A DNA stretch of 64,000 nt, taken from positions 37,355,977 to 37,419,976 of the forward strand of contig JAAONU010000014.1 of the NCBI GenBank assembly GCA_012932295.1. The letters run 5' to 3'. The notes beneath the pieces are model-generated. The model ran no database searches and was not told where the DNA came from. It saw only the letters and a list, made by a program, of their open reading frames with translations. Positions 36,401 through 47,600 of the stretch are shown here, piece by piece. Position 1 is the first letter of the stretch. Each line of letters opens with the position of its first letter. The stretch comes from Cyclina sinensis. Taxonomy: Eukaryota; Mollusca; Bivalvia; Venerida; Veneridae. The position numbers and the translations under genes were made by a program.

Positions 36401-38340
36401 TACATCGCTAGAGATAAATCTCTTAAATGATGCATTTAAATGATTAAAATGTATTTAACATAATTATGCCATATTTCCATATTTACTACTATAATACAGA
36501 ATTACTCTTTACTCTATGATGTTATTTTTTTCCAGTTTTCAATAATATCTTTGTTTCAAGTATGTTCAATACAGATTCGGTAATAAAATACTGGCATTCA
36601 ACATTGTTGGAAAGCTTGTCCCTACTCCTGCCAGTTTGAATGTTTTCTGAAGAACATAAATTTTGCAGAAGATACTGTAATGACTTGTGCACACACATTC
36701 TGTTGAATGAAAAAGAAGTATTTCTTTTTATAATTCAAGTTTTGATTAAATTAATTTTCAGTAGGATAAAACGGGAAGTGAAAAATGAAGCTTGTCGATG
36801 GCTGTTAAGATGGTGTTCTATCACGGAAAACTTGGAGCTAAAGTGGTGAGGATTCTAGCCGTCAAAAGTTAAAGCATGACAAACTGCATTCTTGCCGTTA
36901 ATCAATGAACTATAATGTGTCTTCGAAATGCAATTTCCCAACTAGATTTCATGTCCATCAAACTAGATGAAATGTCAAATCATTTATCGTTAAAAATGGG
37001 TTTTATTTACAAAGCAGGCTTCCAACCGTTCATCTTGCTCCAAAATGATATCACGAAGAGCCTGTGATATGGTTGAAAAACGATTCTCAGCAAGACAGAT
37101 TTTAGCGATGGCAACTGCACTGTTTACAACTTTACTGGCCTGTTGAACTTCGGGAATTGTTATGCAATACACTGATAAATTGCATCATAGAATTGTCATT
37201 GCCTAGCCAAATTTACTGTACTATGAGTTGTCTTGGCAGTTTTCCTGGCATAATTTTGCCACTTTTGTCTACATTGAAGACACTCAGTTCTGCCAGAATA
37301 ATTGTTCCATTTGCATTTTTGTTATTTTTCTTTTTGCAGTGTAACTGTCATTTGATTAACAGTTCAGAAGAAGAAATATGACCAAATTTAGTTAGTGAAA
37401 GTAAAAAAGTTTGTTTATTTAAAGCGTCCTTTTGGTTGCATGGCATGGGTTACTGACAAGCTCATGGTGTCTGAATTTTTAAAATGTCACAGCTGTGAGC
37501 CTCTGCCTTATCTAAAACCATGAAGAAAAAATATGTTAATAATTAATACATTCAGTTCATATAGTTACTAGAAAAAAGTTAGAATAGTGTCCCTTGCATT
37601 ATTTACCTGATAAAAAAAAAGTCTTGGAAAGAAACATAAGCTGTAAGATTATGAATGATAAAATTGAAACAAAAAGAAATACTTCCTGAAATATACCTTT
37701 TTATATATGTAAGATAAAGTTTACCTTGGAACTGGAAGCCATAAAAGCATAAAGAAACTGTTAACATTTTCATTAAGGAAGTTAGCCTTCCATAAAAAAG
37801 CAATGATGTTTTAATAGAAAATACAGTAAAACTGTTTCTTCTGGCTAATTTGGATACCAGTGTCTCTCTCAAACACTTTAATAGAAGATTAAGAGATGGT
37901 AGCCCAAGGGTATATGAAGAAATAAACAAGAACATGCCCTAAATGCTCTGTGAGAGATGGAGCAATTTATTTATGCAGATCAGAGCCATTATATGAGCTT
38001 TATGGGTCGTTAGTCTAAAAGACACCCTTCAAAAGATTCAATCCTAATCTCTTGGAGAATTTAGTTTTTGCACTTAAATTTGGAATAATTATGAAGGAAT
38101 TTGTCTATGAATTCAAATGTATTTTTGTTCTTAATTAAGTTAATTAGATGTTGGATCAAACAGTAATTTACCACTTAATACTAATAGGATTCCTCCAGCC
38201 TTTTTCTCAGATGGATGCATTTATGTTACAGACTTTGAGAACAAATAAAGAATTCAGAGGTAGTTGTCTGTTGCCAAAGTTTCTTTTGTCTTCCATTGAT
38301 TTACTGAAATAGGAAAATAACAGACACCTGGTTGGGGCTT
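33428..38340. other. Non-coding DNA
   Basis: AT-rich sequence without supported genes apart from the weak minus-strand coding-like remnant at 36990-37340. A partial 32-bp minisatellite unit already appears at about 38320-38340. Confidence 0.5.
36990..37340 (-). pseudogene. Possible decayed coding remnant, family unknown
   Basis: On the minus strand two adjacent frames read like protein. About 37320-37225 gives LAELSVFNVDKSGKIMPGKL and then a stop. Roughly 37160-36993, in a shifted frame, gives text including KVVNSAVAIAKICLAENRF and SQALRDIILEQDERLEACF before a stop. The amino-acid composition is far more balanced than in chance frames here, and a frameshift plus stop separates the parts. I do not recognise the family. 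A retrocopy or old transposon gene is the likeliest explanation. Confidence 0.33.
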
Positions 38341-38700
38341 GAGGACAGATGAGAGATACTTGATGGGGTTGAGGACATATGAGAGATACTTGGTGGGGTT
38401 TTGAGGACAAATGACAGATACTTGGTGGGGTTTTGAGGACAGATGACAGATACTTGGTGGGGTTTTGAGGACAGATGAAAGATATTTGGTGTGGTTTTGA
38501 GGACAGATGAGAGATACTTAGTGGGGTTTTGAGGACAGATGACAGATACTTGGTGTGGTTTTGAGGACAGATGATAGATACTTGGCTTGGCTTGAGGACA
38601 GATTAGATATGCTTGATGGGGTTTTGAGGATAGATGACAGATACTTGGTGGGGGTTAGAGGGCAAATGACAGATAATGTAACTTGATGGGGCTTTAAGAT
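38341..38700. repeat. 32-bp minisatellite (~12 copies)
   Basis: Units GAGGACAGATGACAGATACT followed by TGGTGGGGTTTT start at 38341, 38371, 38403, 38435, 38467, 38499, 38531, 38563, 38594, 38626 and 38658, with degenerating edges. The period is 30-32 bp and mainly 32. Minus-strand frames across it (38207-38410, 38518-38724) are repeat artefacts. It sits only 60 bp from the element at 38761. Confidence 0.9.
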
Positions 38701-38760
38701 CAAGTGAGTAAGTTGGTTCATCAAAACCGAATGTCAAAGAAGTTCACAACTTTTGTTATT

Positions 38761-39500
38761 AACCAGGTTTTCAATTTTGAAAATCCTGGTTATTAGATTG
38801 GGGTATGGCGGGCGGATGGGCGGGCGTCAAACGAAATTGTGTCCGCTCTGTAACTCTTCAACCCTTTGAAGAATTTTGATGAAACTTCAGACAAATGTTT
38901 ACGACATCAAGATGACGTGCAGAACGCATGTTCCGCATGGCTGGCTCCAAGGTCAAGGTCACAGTGACATTAACATTGAAAATCCTGTCTGCTCTGTAAC
39001 TCTTCAACCCTTTGAAGAATTTTGATGAAACTTCAGACAAATGTTTACCACATCAAGATGACGTGCAGAACGCATGTTCCGCATGGCTGGCTCCAAGGTC
39101 AAGGTCACAGTGACATTAACATTGAAAATCCTGTCCGCTCTGTAACTCTTCAACCCTTTGAAGAATTTTGATGGCTCCAAGGTCAAGGTCACAGTGACAT
39201 TAACATTGAAAATCCTGTCCGCTCTGTAACTCTTCAACCCTTTGAAGAATTTTGATGAAACTTCAGACAAATGTTTACCACATCAAGATGACGTGCAGAA
39301 ATTGTTGTCTCATTATTAAGTATACTCCTTGCAGACAGTATTGTTAGCCGAAATTTACATCCTACTCATTATCATGTATTCTCATGAATATTATCTTTTC
39401 CTTCATGTCATGTTATAATCTTTTGAATATTCATAGCAATCTTCATTCCAAAATTCATACTATAGTATAGAATCAGAACAACATTTTTGAAAACCTGGTT
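38761..39500 (+). mobile_element. AACCAGG...CCTGGTT element with 146-bp tandem units
   Basis: 740 bp with a perfect 13-bp terminal inverted repeat: AACCAGGTTTTCA at 38761-38773 and TGAAAACCTGGTT at 39488-39500. The left end also folds back on AAAATCCTGGTT near 38781. Tandem units start GTCYGCTCTG at 38841, 38987, 39133 and 39217 (periods 146, 146 and 84). The third unit has an internal deletion of about 62 bp. Each complete unit carries CAAGGTCAAGGTCACAG (TCAAGGTCA at 38953, 39099, 39183). The minus-strand repetitive frames (38858-39040, 39004-39270) are artefacts. No transposase is seen. Confidence 0.8.
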
Positions 39501-40891
39501 TCGTGGCATTGCCATGTTTCTTGTTTTGTTATTTTTACATGTCTTATGTTTAATTGAGCCTGGCTTACTTCAATCTAAAATAAACTTAAATTTCCACATA
39601 ATAGAACAAGTTTGATTATGCCCCATCTAAAATTTCCATTTTCTTGTCTGAGATATATCTCAAGGTAATTTGAAATTAAAGCACAAAGTTAAGTGCTAAG
39701 GTTCACACTGTATAACAAGTATAAAAAGATGTTCTATGAATTTCAAACATATTTACTGCCCTTAGTACTTGATGATGCGTCAATCTATTAATAACATGTA
39801 AATTAGATTTTGATTTGAGAGGCAGCCTTTCCTTCTCTTTTTAAAGAAACTCACTCTTAATTTCAAGCGTAAGGTCTAGAGTTAAACGGTTTTCTGTCGG
39901 ATGACAGATGTGAGCCATTCAGGGACAATACTCTGTAATTGCTTTTCGTATCAACAATTTTGTCACTATTTGATACCAGCAGTATCATTTCCGCTTTCAG
40001 TTAATGGAGGACCAAATTTTTTATGCGTACAATGAGACTGTTAATTTTGTGTTATTGTATGAGGTCTAATCCAGTGAGTCTACAAGATGAGCATGCGGAT
40101 TAATCAAAATTTACCAATTTCAGAGTATTATGTACTGTATGGGACACACATTCCTTTGCTTGTTCATGGCAAATTCTCGCATTATTAAAACAGACTCAAC
40201 AAATTGGTACAAGTTTCTGTTGAAGATCACTCTGATTACTACAATTTATTTCATCCAAACTAATCAGCAGTCTTGTTTGGGGAACAAATCGCCCAGAATC
40301 GATACGAAAGGTCGAGAAAAGGGGACAATTAATTTTGATGGTCATGCAAATGCATTTCATGTTGACTGTAATGTTTCATTTCAAAAGTGAGCAAGAGAAT
40401 GCATTGTGTTAATAAAAGTTGGAAAGTTGATAAATGACCATGCCTCTCTATGCCTTGTCATTTGTTGATTGTCTTGTTTTTTCATGCCATCAGAGAGATG
40501 TCTTGGGATATTGGAGAACTGGAAGAATGAAAGTGTATTAAGAGTTATGAGGTGCTCATGTCGACCCTTGTGAGGTATGCACGTTTTTCTAAAATGAAAC
40601 TAGCTACAGCTTTCATGAAGATTCAGCTAATCAGATGAAAAGGGTCACTGTCCCATTTAAAAATGAATGAGAAAGCAGCCCTTAGTACCTATGACATTTT
40701 TACATTGTTGAACTTGAACCATAGGGTATAATGTATCTAGTTTGAAATTGGAAACAACCACTAAGGGTACTGTGGTAAGGCAGGTCTGAAACTAGCACAA
40801 GGATTTTGTTTCTCAGAATACTGGAAGTGAAGGATATTCTCGTTGTCAAGATTCCTTCTGAGGGTAGTGGTTTAGTACTTTCCAAGGATAG
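39501..40891. other. Non-coding DNA
   Basis: No gene or element supported. Confidence 0.5.
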
Positions 40892-41687
40892 TACCGTAAA
40901 CACTCGAATATTGTACGCTAGTGTGTATAAAAAGCACCCCTGGTCCTACCTCAAGATATGGGAAAAAAAGCTTGCATTGGAATATAATACGCACACAAAT
41001 TTTGTCATGAAATAGAGTTGCCATTTGTCCATGTTTTCGTTCAGAAAGCGGCCATTGTCGGTGCGCGTAACAAGTACATCGCGTGAATATCGCTACGGTT
41101 GCATTTAACTACTTATTTCATTAAGGACAATTAGCGCTAGGAACTATTTCTTTCAGAAATATCAAATAAACATGGCATTATCTCAAAGAGTCAACACCTT
41201 CTCAATACCTTTTGGATGTGTTAACAAACATCTCGTAATTATGGCGACATCAAACGACACTAATTATTATGTTTGTTTAACAATAAACGGACGACTCTTT
41301 TATCAAATTAATTGGTCGATAATTGTGTGAGTGCGAATATTGACGGGCATTATACCGGTAAGCATTGGTTATATGATTGAATCTTTAGCAGTTATACATT
41401 AAGAGAGAAAAAAAAAACGGCGTTATTAACGGCTTTTACGATACCATACTTTCAGTACTGATGACATTGGTTTCCTCCCCTTTAGAACGCTCTCTAAAAC
41501 GAAGGTGCACCAAAAAATAAATCATGATCATTTGGACAGAAATTATTGACTTTTGGCCGGTATGTTACGGGTTTTCAAGCTGGAAAAAAATTGTCTGACG
41601 GCCCACCCTCGTGTATAATACGCACCCCTTTGTGGATACTGAAAATTCTTGAAAAAAAGTGCGTATTATATTCGAGCGTTTACAGTA
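40892..41687. mobile_element. Tc1/mariner/pogo-like MITE with TA target duplication
   Basis: The body is 40894-41685 (792 bp). The ends are CCGTAAACACTCGAATATTG on the left and, reverse-complemented on the right, CTGTAAACGCTCGAATATAA. TIRs are about 28 bp with about six mismatches. TA flanks both sides (40892-40893 and 41686-41687), the target duplication of Tc1/mariner/pogo transposons. Internal copies of the TATAATACGCACC theme occur inside each end. The interior has GC-richer islands but no transposase frame. Superfamily assignment rests on target site and TIR style only. Confidence 0.7.
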
Positions 41688-44377
41688 TATATGGGAAAAC
41701 TTTTTTGTTCCCCATTTTAATCAAACCTATCAGAAAAGTCATCTTGCTGATGTAAATTGATAATCAGAATATACTTTTAAGATTAGAATGAAGAAATCTA
41801 AAAAACATTTTTCTACATAACTAGTGTCATCATTCAAACTCCTATCCAGTAATTGTCATAATCTAATCTTTCATGGGGATCAATTTTGGATGTAAGAGAC
41901 ATCATTTTTTCAGCAGATGAGTGCTATGTTCTCTCAGTGGAGTCATCCATCCATTTAGATTCTGCATTAGTTTTTGGAAAAATGAAAAATGAAAGACAGG
42001 AAGGATCTCTCTAGCAATTTTGTAGTTAGCCATCTCTGTTAGCAACAGTTACTAGGAATCAACACATAATTTCCAGTGTAATCAAGATTTAGATGTGCTG
42101 TTTTGCAAAGAATTTTAAGCTTTTATTGCATTGCATGTGGTCACACTAGCCCTAGGGGAGTCATGAAAAAGATTTTGTTCATGTGTTTTAAAGTAAATCA
42201 CTGTCCTGCTCACTTTGTGATAATGGGTATGAATCATGTTCACAGAGCGCATTGCTATGCAGAACAATCTCTAACTGACTTTCTTGAAAATTGTTGTTTT
42301 TCTTTAAAGGATAGAGAAGGTTTACAAGTTTCTTTTCATATTGACAAGTTGTTTCAAGGTATCTATGGTTTTGAATGGTATTACTCAGTCCTTGTTGATT
42401 TAAAGTATGCTACACAGAAACCTACTAGTAGCTAAAAATGGTAATAAGTGCCATCTAGAGATGGAGGTGGTTGTTTCATGAATGAATTGAGGTAGAATGT
42501 TAATGACTAGTACAAGAATTACTAATTAATAAAAGATTGTAGAAGTCATATCTGATCACAGCTTTTATTGATGGACTGAATTTCAACCTGATTTGTTTGT
42601 GATGTTGCTATATCTTTTGATATTTTTCACTGCATCATTTCTTTTAAACATTTCAAGAAAAACGGCACCATCTGGCTATGACCTGCTAATTTGTAAGCCG
42701 CCCACATGGGCATTTAACAAGTATATTTCAAACAATTTTCCCCTATGCAGCTGTTGATGTATTTTTCAAAAAAAAAAGGTGACCTACATTTTGACCCCAC
42801 AGATGCCACAACAAAGCATGGTCATTCATCATTTCTGGCAGTTCCTTAATTGCATTGTCATAATTGCTGTGAATGTTCATAATTTCTGCATTAGATAATA
42901 ATATCCAATTACAGAAGCCTCTAAGATATTGGAGAATTATGGCTCCTTTGAGGGAAGAGAAGGAATTTGAACCTAAGAAGAGGAAATTGTTGTACCTCCT
43001 GTATTTTTTCAAAGACCAGCAAATAGCAGTGCAACGTTGACACCGTATTGAAGTGTTTTGACTTTGACCTTGTGAAAAACACTTGTCTTGTCATCAGGTT
43101 GTCATTGACTTGTACAGAAAAAAAACAACATTTCTTAGGGCTTCACTCTGGCCTTGACTGTTTATGAGTTTCTTTAATCAAATTTGGTATGTGACCTTGA
43201 CCTTCAGTGATAGCTTGAGAAAATGCCATGCATCTGGTTGTAATTGATGATTTTAGTAAACTATTCGTAATTCTTGTTGGATCATTAGAATTATGTAAAA
43301 CACAGTATAAATTGCATTTTGATGACATCACTTTGCAAAAAGATTTGTTTTACAAATAAGTTTTGGATTTATCGCAAGATCACAAGGGTTGTAGATGATG
43401 TTTTCCCTGGAAATGCATCAGTGTTAAAGTAGAAGATTAAAACTGTTGAATTTTTTGTCAGAGCAAAAAACCTAGATGATTAGGTTCTTTCTTGTGAGCT
43501 AGCCTGGGTAATTTTTTGTCAAAAATTGTTGCAATTAATTTGTTTCAGAAGCGGCTCATTCAAGTGGTAGAAAATTATATCTTTGTGACAAACATCAAAC
43601 AGCCTTTAGTTTCTTGCAGTGATTCATTGCCAGTTTTAATGTTACAGTTATTGATTTGAAAAGGAAGAGTTAAGACTTCAATTTTCTTTGAATTACTCCA
43701 AAAATCTTAAATAAGTGAGATTTCGGAATTGGTTTCTTGATTGAAGAGTATGAAATTACATAAATTTCTAGCCAGTTTCCAGGACTGGATTAATGCACAT
43801 TTCCTCTGCAGTGGTGCATTCTAATTTACAAGCCATACATTTTCAAACAGCCCTTTCACACATTTTGGAAGGTTTTAACTTGGTATGGTCTAATTCTGTT
43901 ACTGTGCCGAGGAAGAATAACCTATGAAACTTAGAAAACTGCTTGCTTGCCTTTCAAACTTAAATTAATTTAATAGTAGTATGAAAATAATTAACAGAAA
44001 ATGTAAATCCCAAGTATAATATAGGTCTTTAAACTTGATCCAAATATCTTCTTATGTAAGCCGTACTTTAAAATATACAACAATAAACATAATTGTATCC
44101 TTTATTTAAGAGATACAAAGAGATGTGCTTGGTTGTATTCTCAGAGAAAATTTCAGGAAATAATGTTGAAAATAAAGGGATGATAATTTCCAGATTTTTT
44201 TTTTACATTGATATTTGCATCATTGAGTGTCTTTAAAGAACTCTTACGCATGGAAAATTGTCCAATTATAGACACTGTGTGTTTGACTTTTGCCCTGATT
44301 CATCAAAACATGGGAAGTTAAAATGAAATTAATGATTGTCGATTGTACTTGATGAATGTATTTTCTTCTGCTTTCAG
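41688..44377. other. Non-coding DNA; decayed repeat near 43030-43215
   Basis: No gene supported. About 43030-43215 shows TGACCTTGA at 43192 and GACTTTGACCTTGTG near 43060 on the plus strand. These suggest a decayed minus-strand copy of the tandem-unit element class. The segment just before 44378 is a pyrimidine-rich 3' splice region (TTTTCTTCTGCTTTCAG). Confidence 0.5.
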
Positions 44378-44388
44378 AACATTTCAAC

Positions 44389-44423
44389 ATGAAGTAACCA
44401 TGACAACATTTATTCTGACTTAA
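44389..44423 (+). promoter_or_regulatory. Two upstream ORFs in the 5' leader
   Basis: ATG AAG TAA at 44389-44397, then an eight-codon ORF (ATG at 44400, stop TAA 44421-44423) whose stop overlaps the next ATG as TAATG. Both uORF starts have A at -3. If this exon begins the main ORF, the uORFs would be expected to damp translation or favour re-initiation. Regulatory effect is inferred, not shown. Confidence 0.4.
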
Positions 44424-44642
44424 TGAGAGTGATTTCCCCTGTTACCATGGAGATGAGTTCACTAAATACAACACCTAGCTATAAACCCCAAAACAGGGCC
44501 GTAGGTCGCAGAACGTCACGAAAAGACAAACGTAGCAGTAAAAATTACAGTTCCTCGGAAGATGATTTCCACTCCGATGATAATCTTCGGCCATATGAGG
44601 AAGTGAAGACGGCCCATCATGACAAGAAATTGAATGCATTAG
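44423..44642 (+). CDS. Coding exon 1, N-terminus of an unidentified disordered protein
   Basis: First supported coding exon. The 3' splice site CTTTCAG ends at 44377, so the exon runs 44378-44642. The 5' splice site is TTAG|GTATGA, with GT at 44643, phase 1. The earliest in-frame ATG is 44423, after an in-frame TGA at 44390, but its context is weak (T at -3). The ATG at 44447 has an optimal context (ACCATGG) and is my preferred start, giving MEMSSLNTTPSYKPQN. From 44423 the exon encodes 73 residues: a basic block GRRTSRKDKRSSK (28-40), a CK2-like acidic serine cluster SSSEDD (43-48), then HSDDNLRPYEEVK. It is low-complexity and probably disordered, with no domain or signal peptide. The frame joins cleanly to 49365-49472 or directly to 57629-57985. 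I do not recognise the family. Confidence 0.72.
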
Positions 44643-47600
44643 GTATGAATTAGATGTTGTCAACCCAAGACCTCATATTTCAACATGTTATAAAAACCCT
44701 CACTTGTCTAACAGGGTAAAGCCAAACGTGTAGTACTTGTTAGTCTTTTCTGGTAAGAAGTGGCAGACCCATGTTTGCATGTGTTAGTTAACTGTCACCT
44801 GATTACCGCATTAATTCTGAAAGCATTAAAATCTTTCTGGAAGAAAGTTGAAGTGGTGATTAAATGGGAAGTGTTTCCTGTAACTGGGAACTTTTTGTAA
44901 ACATGAATCAATGGAGTAACAATGTGCAGAACTAAAGGTGGAAGGGTTATCCATCTAAATTAAATTTGTTGAAGCCCACATAAAAAAAGAGAAGAAATGC
45001 CATTTGATCGTCAAGTGTCTCTCTGAAAATTTCCAGAGTTTTACAAGAATTTAAGGATTTAACATTGATAACAGCTGCAACCCAGAAATATAAAACCTTA
45101 GGATGTAACTTTTTCTGTGCTATACCATTCAGTTTCATTTGAGGGCCTGGTAATGTACAATATTTGTCTGTATTTCAATGATTTATATCAATATTTAATA
45201 CCATTACCTTGCTCTAGGCAATCCATTTATTCACAAAGCATTTTAATTCCACCCTATTATGTGATGTGTAGAAACTCTGCTTATTATTCAGCATCCATTC
45301 CAGCAGTACCCTGAGTGAATCTATTCATGCCGTAACCTGCTGAGAATCTATTCATTTGTTATAATGTATTTCTTCTTGGCAACAATACAGCGCAATGTGT
45401 GACATTGTGTATAACATGATGTAACAGAACATGATGTAACAGAACAATGTCCATGAATATCGCAGTATGTTAAATGAAATTTTTTTCAAATATTTTCCAA
45501 GTGATGAGATTAGTTTCCAATCTCAAATGGACTGTAATTTCTTGTTTTTTTTGTTCTTTTTTCTTTCATGAAAATTACTGTTGGCAATTTAATTTCTTTA
45601 TATTTAAAAAACAAATTTTAGTAATAAAAAAAAGAAAAAAAGTAGGAGGTGATTTTGAAGGAGTATTATTATCAAATGTGCTTGATTGGCAGCGAGACAA
45701 TCCATACTTGGTGTTGAAAAATTATAAGGACTTGAAATTTGCCGCTACTTTCGTTTTTAACTTTCACTTTTGTTTTTAGCGATATCAACAAACCAACTCA
45801 TGTAAGCATTAAAATTAAATTTTAGTTGTCAGTGAAGATAAATTGTTTGTATTTTTCAATGAGGGGAGGGTGGTTTTGGACTGATAGAGATTTTAAAATT
45901 TCAAGAGCCCTGATAAGAAGTAAGCAGAATAAATTAATAAACCCTCCCGGTTTGTATCATCACACTACATTTGTATATGTCTCGCTAAATCCAAGCACTT
46001 TCCTCAGATCACTCTTGTATGAGGAGTAAAGCCGTTGTCTAATTCTGTGACACCTTGCGGAAATCAATTGTAAAAGCTTCCTTACTCTAAAAGCCAGCAG
46101 ACATAATCTCAATACATTCTATCGCATCACTTGTGCTTCTGAGACAAGGAGGGGAAAACTTCTGTAAGAAAATGGTTTAACAAGGCGTCTAGAATCATAA
46201 TTATACACCTTCATTAGGCTGATAACATTAGATAATCAATTGTTTGGCTGTCTTTTTTTAAAATTATTTTTCTGTGACAGTTACTTCATAATAGCATGCT
46301 TTCTAAGGAGAACTGGTTCAGTGTCTGCTTTAGTTCCTGTAGAGTATTTCCCCAAGAAACATTATAATGAACCTGATATGGGCAGTGTGGCTCGATTCAG
46401 TTTTTTATTTGGGAAATAAATATGTGATGATGCTTTTTATGCATATAAGGAGGGAAAAATTGATATTGTTGTAAAATAAATACGTCATAAAGCCATGTCC
46501 ATGTCTGCAATCCACCTCCTTTATGCCATGAACATGTCTGCTTTTTATGGAAAATAGTGCTTAATTCTATATAATGTATCATAAATTGGAGTATAGTGGT
46601 ATAAATTTTCACAGCGCCTGGAGACCTTTTGAGTTGTATTTATGTTTCCTAGAGCTTTCCATGCCCAGTTCTTGAGGTTTATGTGCTAAAATGTAATGAA
46701 ATGTATCGATGGTTTAGGGTTAATGTTACATTTTCAAAAATGGGAAAAAGTAACAACATATAACTGGAGCCAGGAGGATGAATTACAATAAGGTTGAAAG
46801 ATTAAAATATCTGTAGATCCTAATGCAGTGATAAGGGGCAAAAATAAAGACTATAAAGAAAGGAAGCTTGCTAAAATGTTGCTTTATCTTATGTTTACAA
46901 ATAAAACAGAAACTTGGATAGTTTCATTTACCACATGCACCTTTGAAACTTTGCACATAAAATCATTCATACGTAAAAGAAACCACGATTTCTGGTTCCA
47001 CTCTTTGTTTTCTATCAGTCCATCTTTTTTTGACAATTTTAACCTCCAGGGGATGATGTAAGTCTAGTTTTAAACAAGGATGAATCCATAAATATTTTAA
47101 TAACTAAAGTGACCAGAAGCTGTTTGTCCTGACATTTGAAGTGTGTCACCTGGCCACCTATGATTTATATGACCCTGAAAGGACAATAATTGACCATTAA
47201 AAAGTACCTTCAAGGTTGACACTGCAGGTGTGCATGAGAATTACAAGCTGTGATATTTCATTATTTATTTAGTTACCTATAGCCATCAACTTGTGCCATT
47301 CTAGTTCTGGCTGATACTCAAAATTCTTGGTATTTTATATAGGTTTTACATTCTCTAAAAGTATGTTTACAATCCAAATATTGATTTTGATTGAAGGAAA
47401 ATATTTCTGAAGTGGAAAACTCAAAGATGATATTGTTAAACTGACACAGAATGTGCAACTTTCTCAGCTTTGTCTGGAAATAGCTTTTATGTGAGATGAT
47501 ATTAAAAGATAGAATTAAACTGAAGTGATAAAGATTTTTGTAAGTAAAATAAAATTAACATAAAAGATGACTTATAGGCAGAAATATAACAAAACAAGAA

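Noticed and set aside
36750..36845. Possible plus-strand exon (AATTTTCAG acceptor, then IKREVKNEACRWLLRWC-like frame)
   Set aside because: The donor AAAGTG|GTGAGG is imperfect, the pyrimidine tract is weak, and the phase does not tie to any supported exon. It also overlaps no other evidence.
38858..39270. Minus-strand repetitive ORFs across 38858-39040 and 39004-39270
   Set aside because: They are translations of the 146-bp tandem units of a repeat element. The period is not a multiple of three, so the frame is not maintained as a coding repeat.
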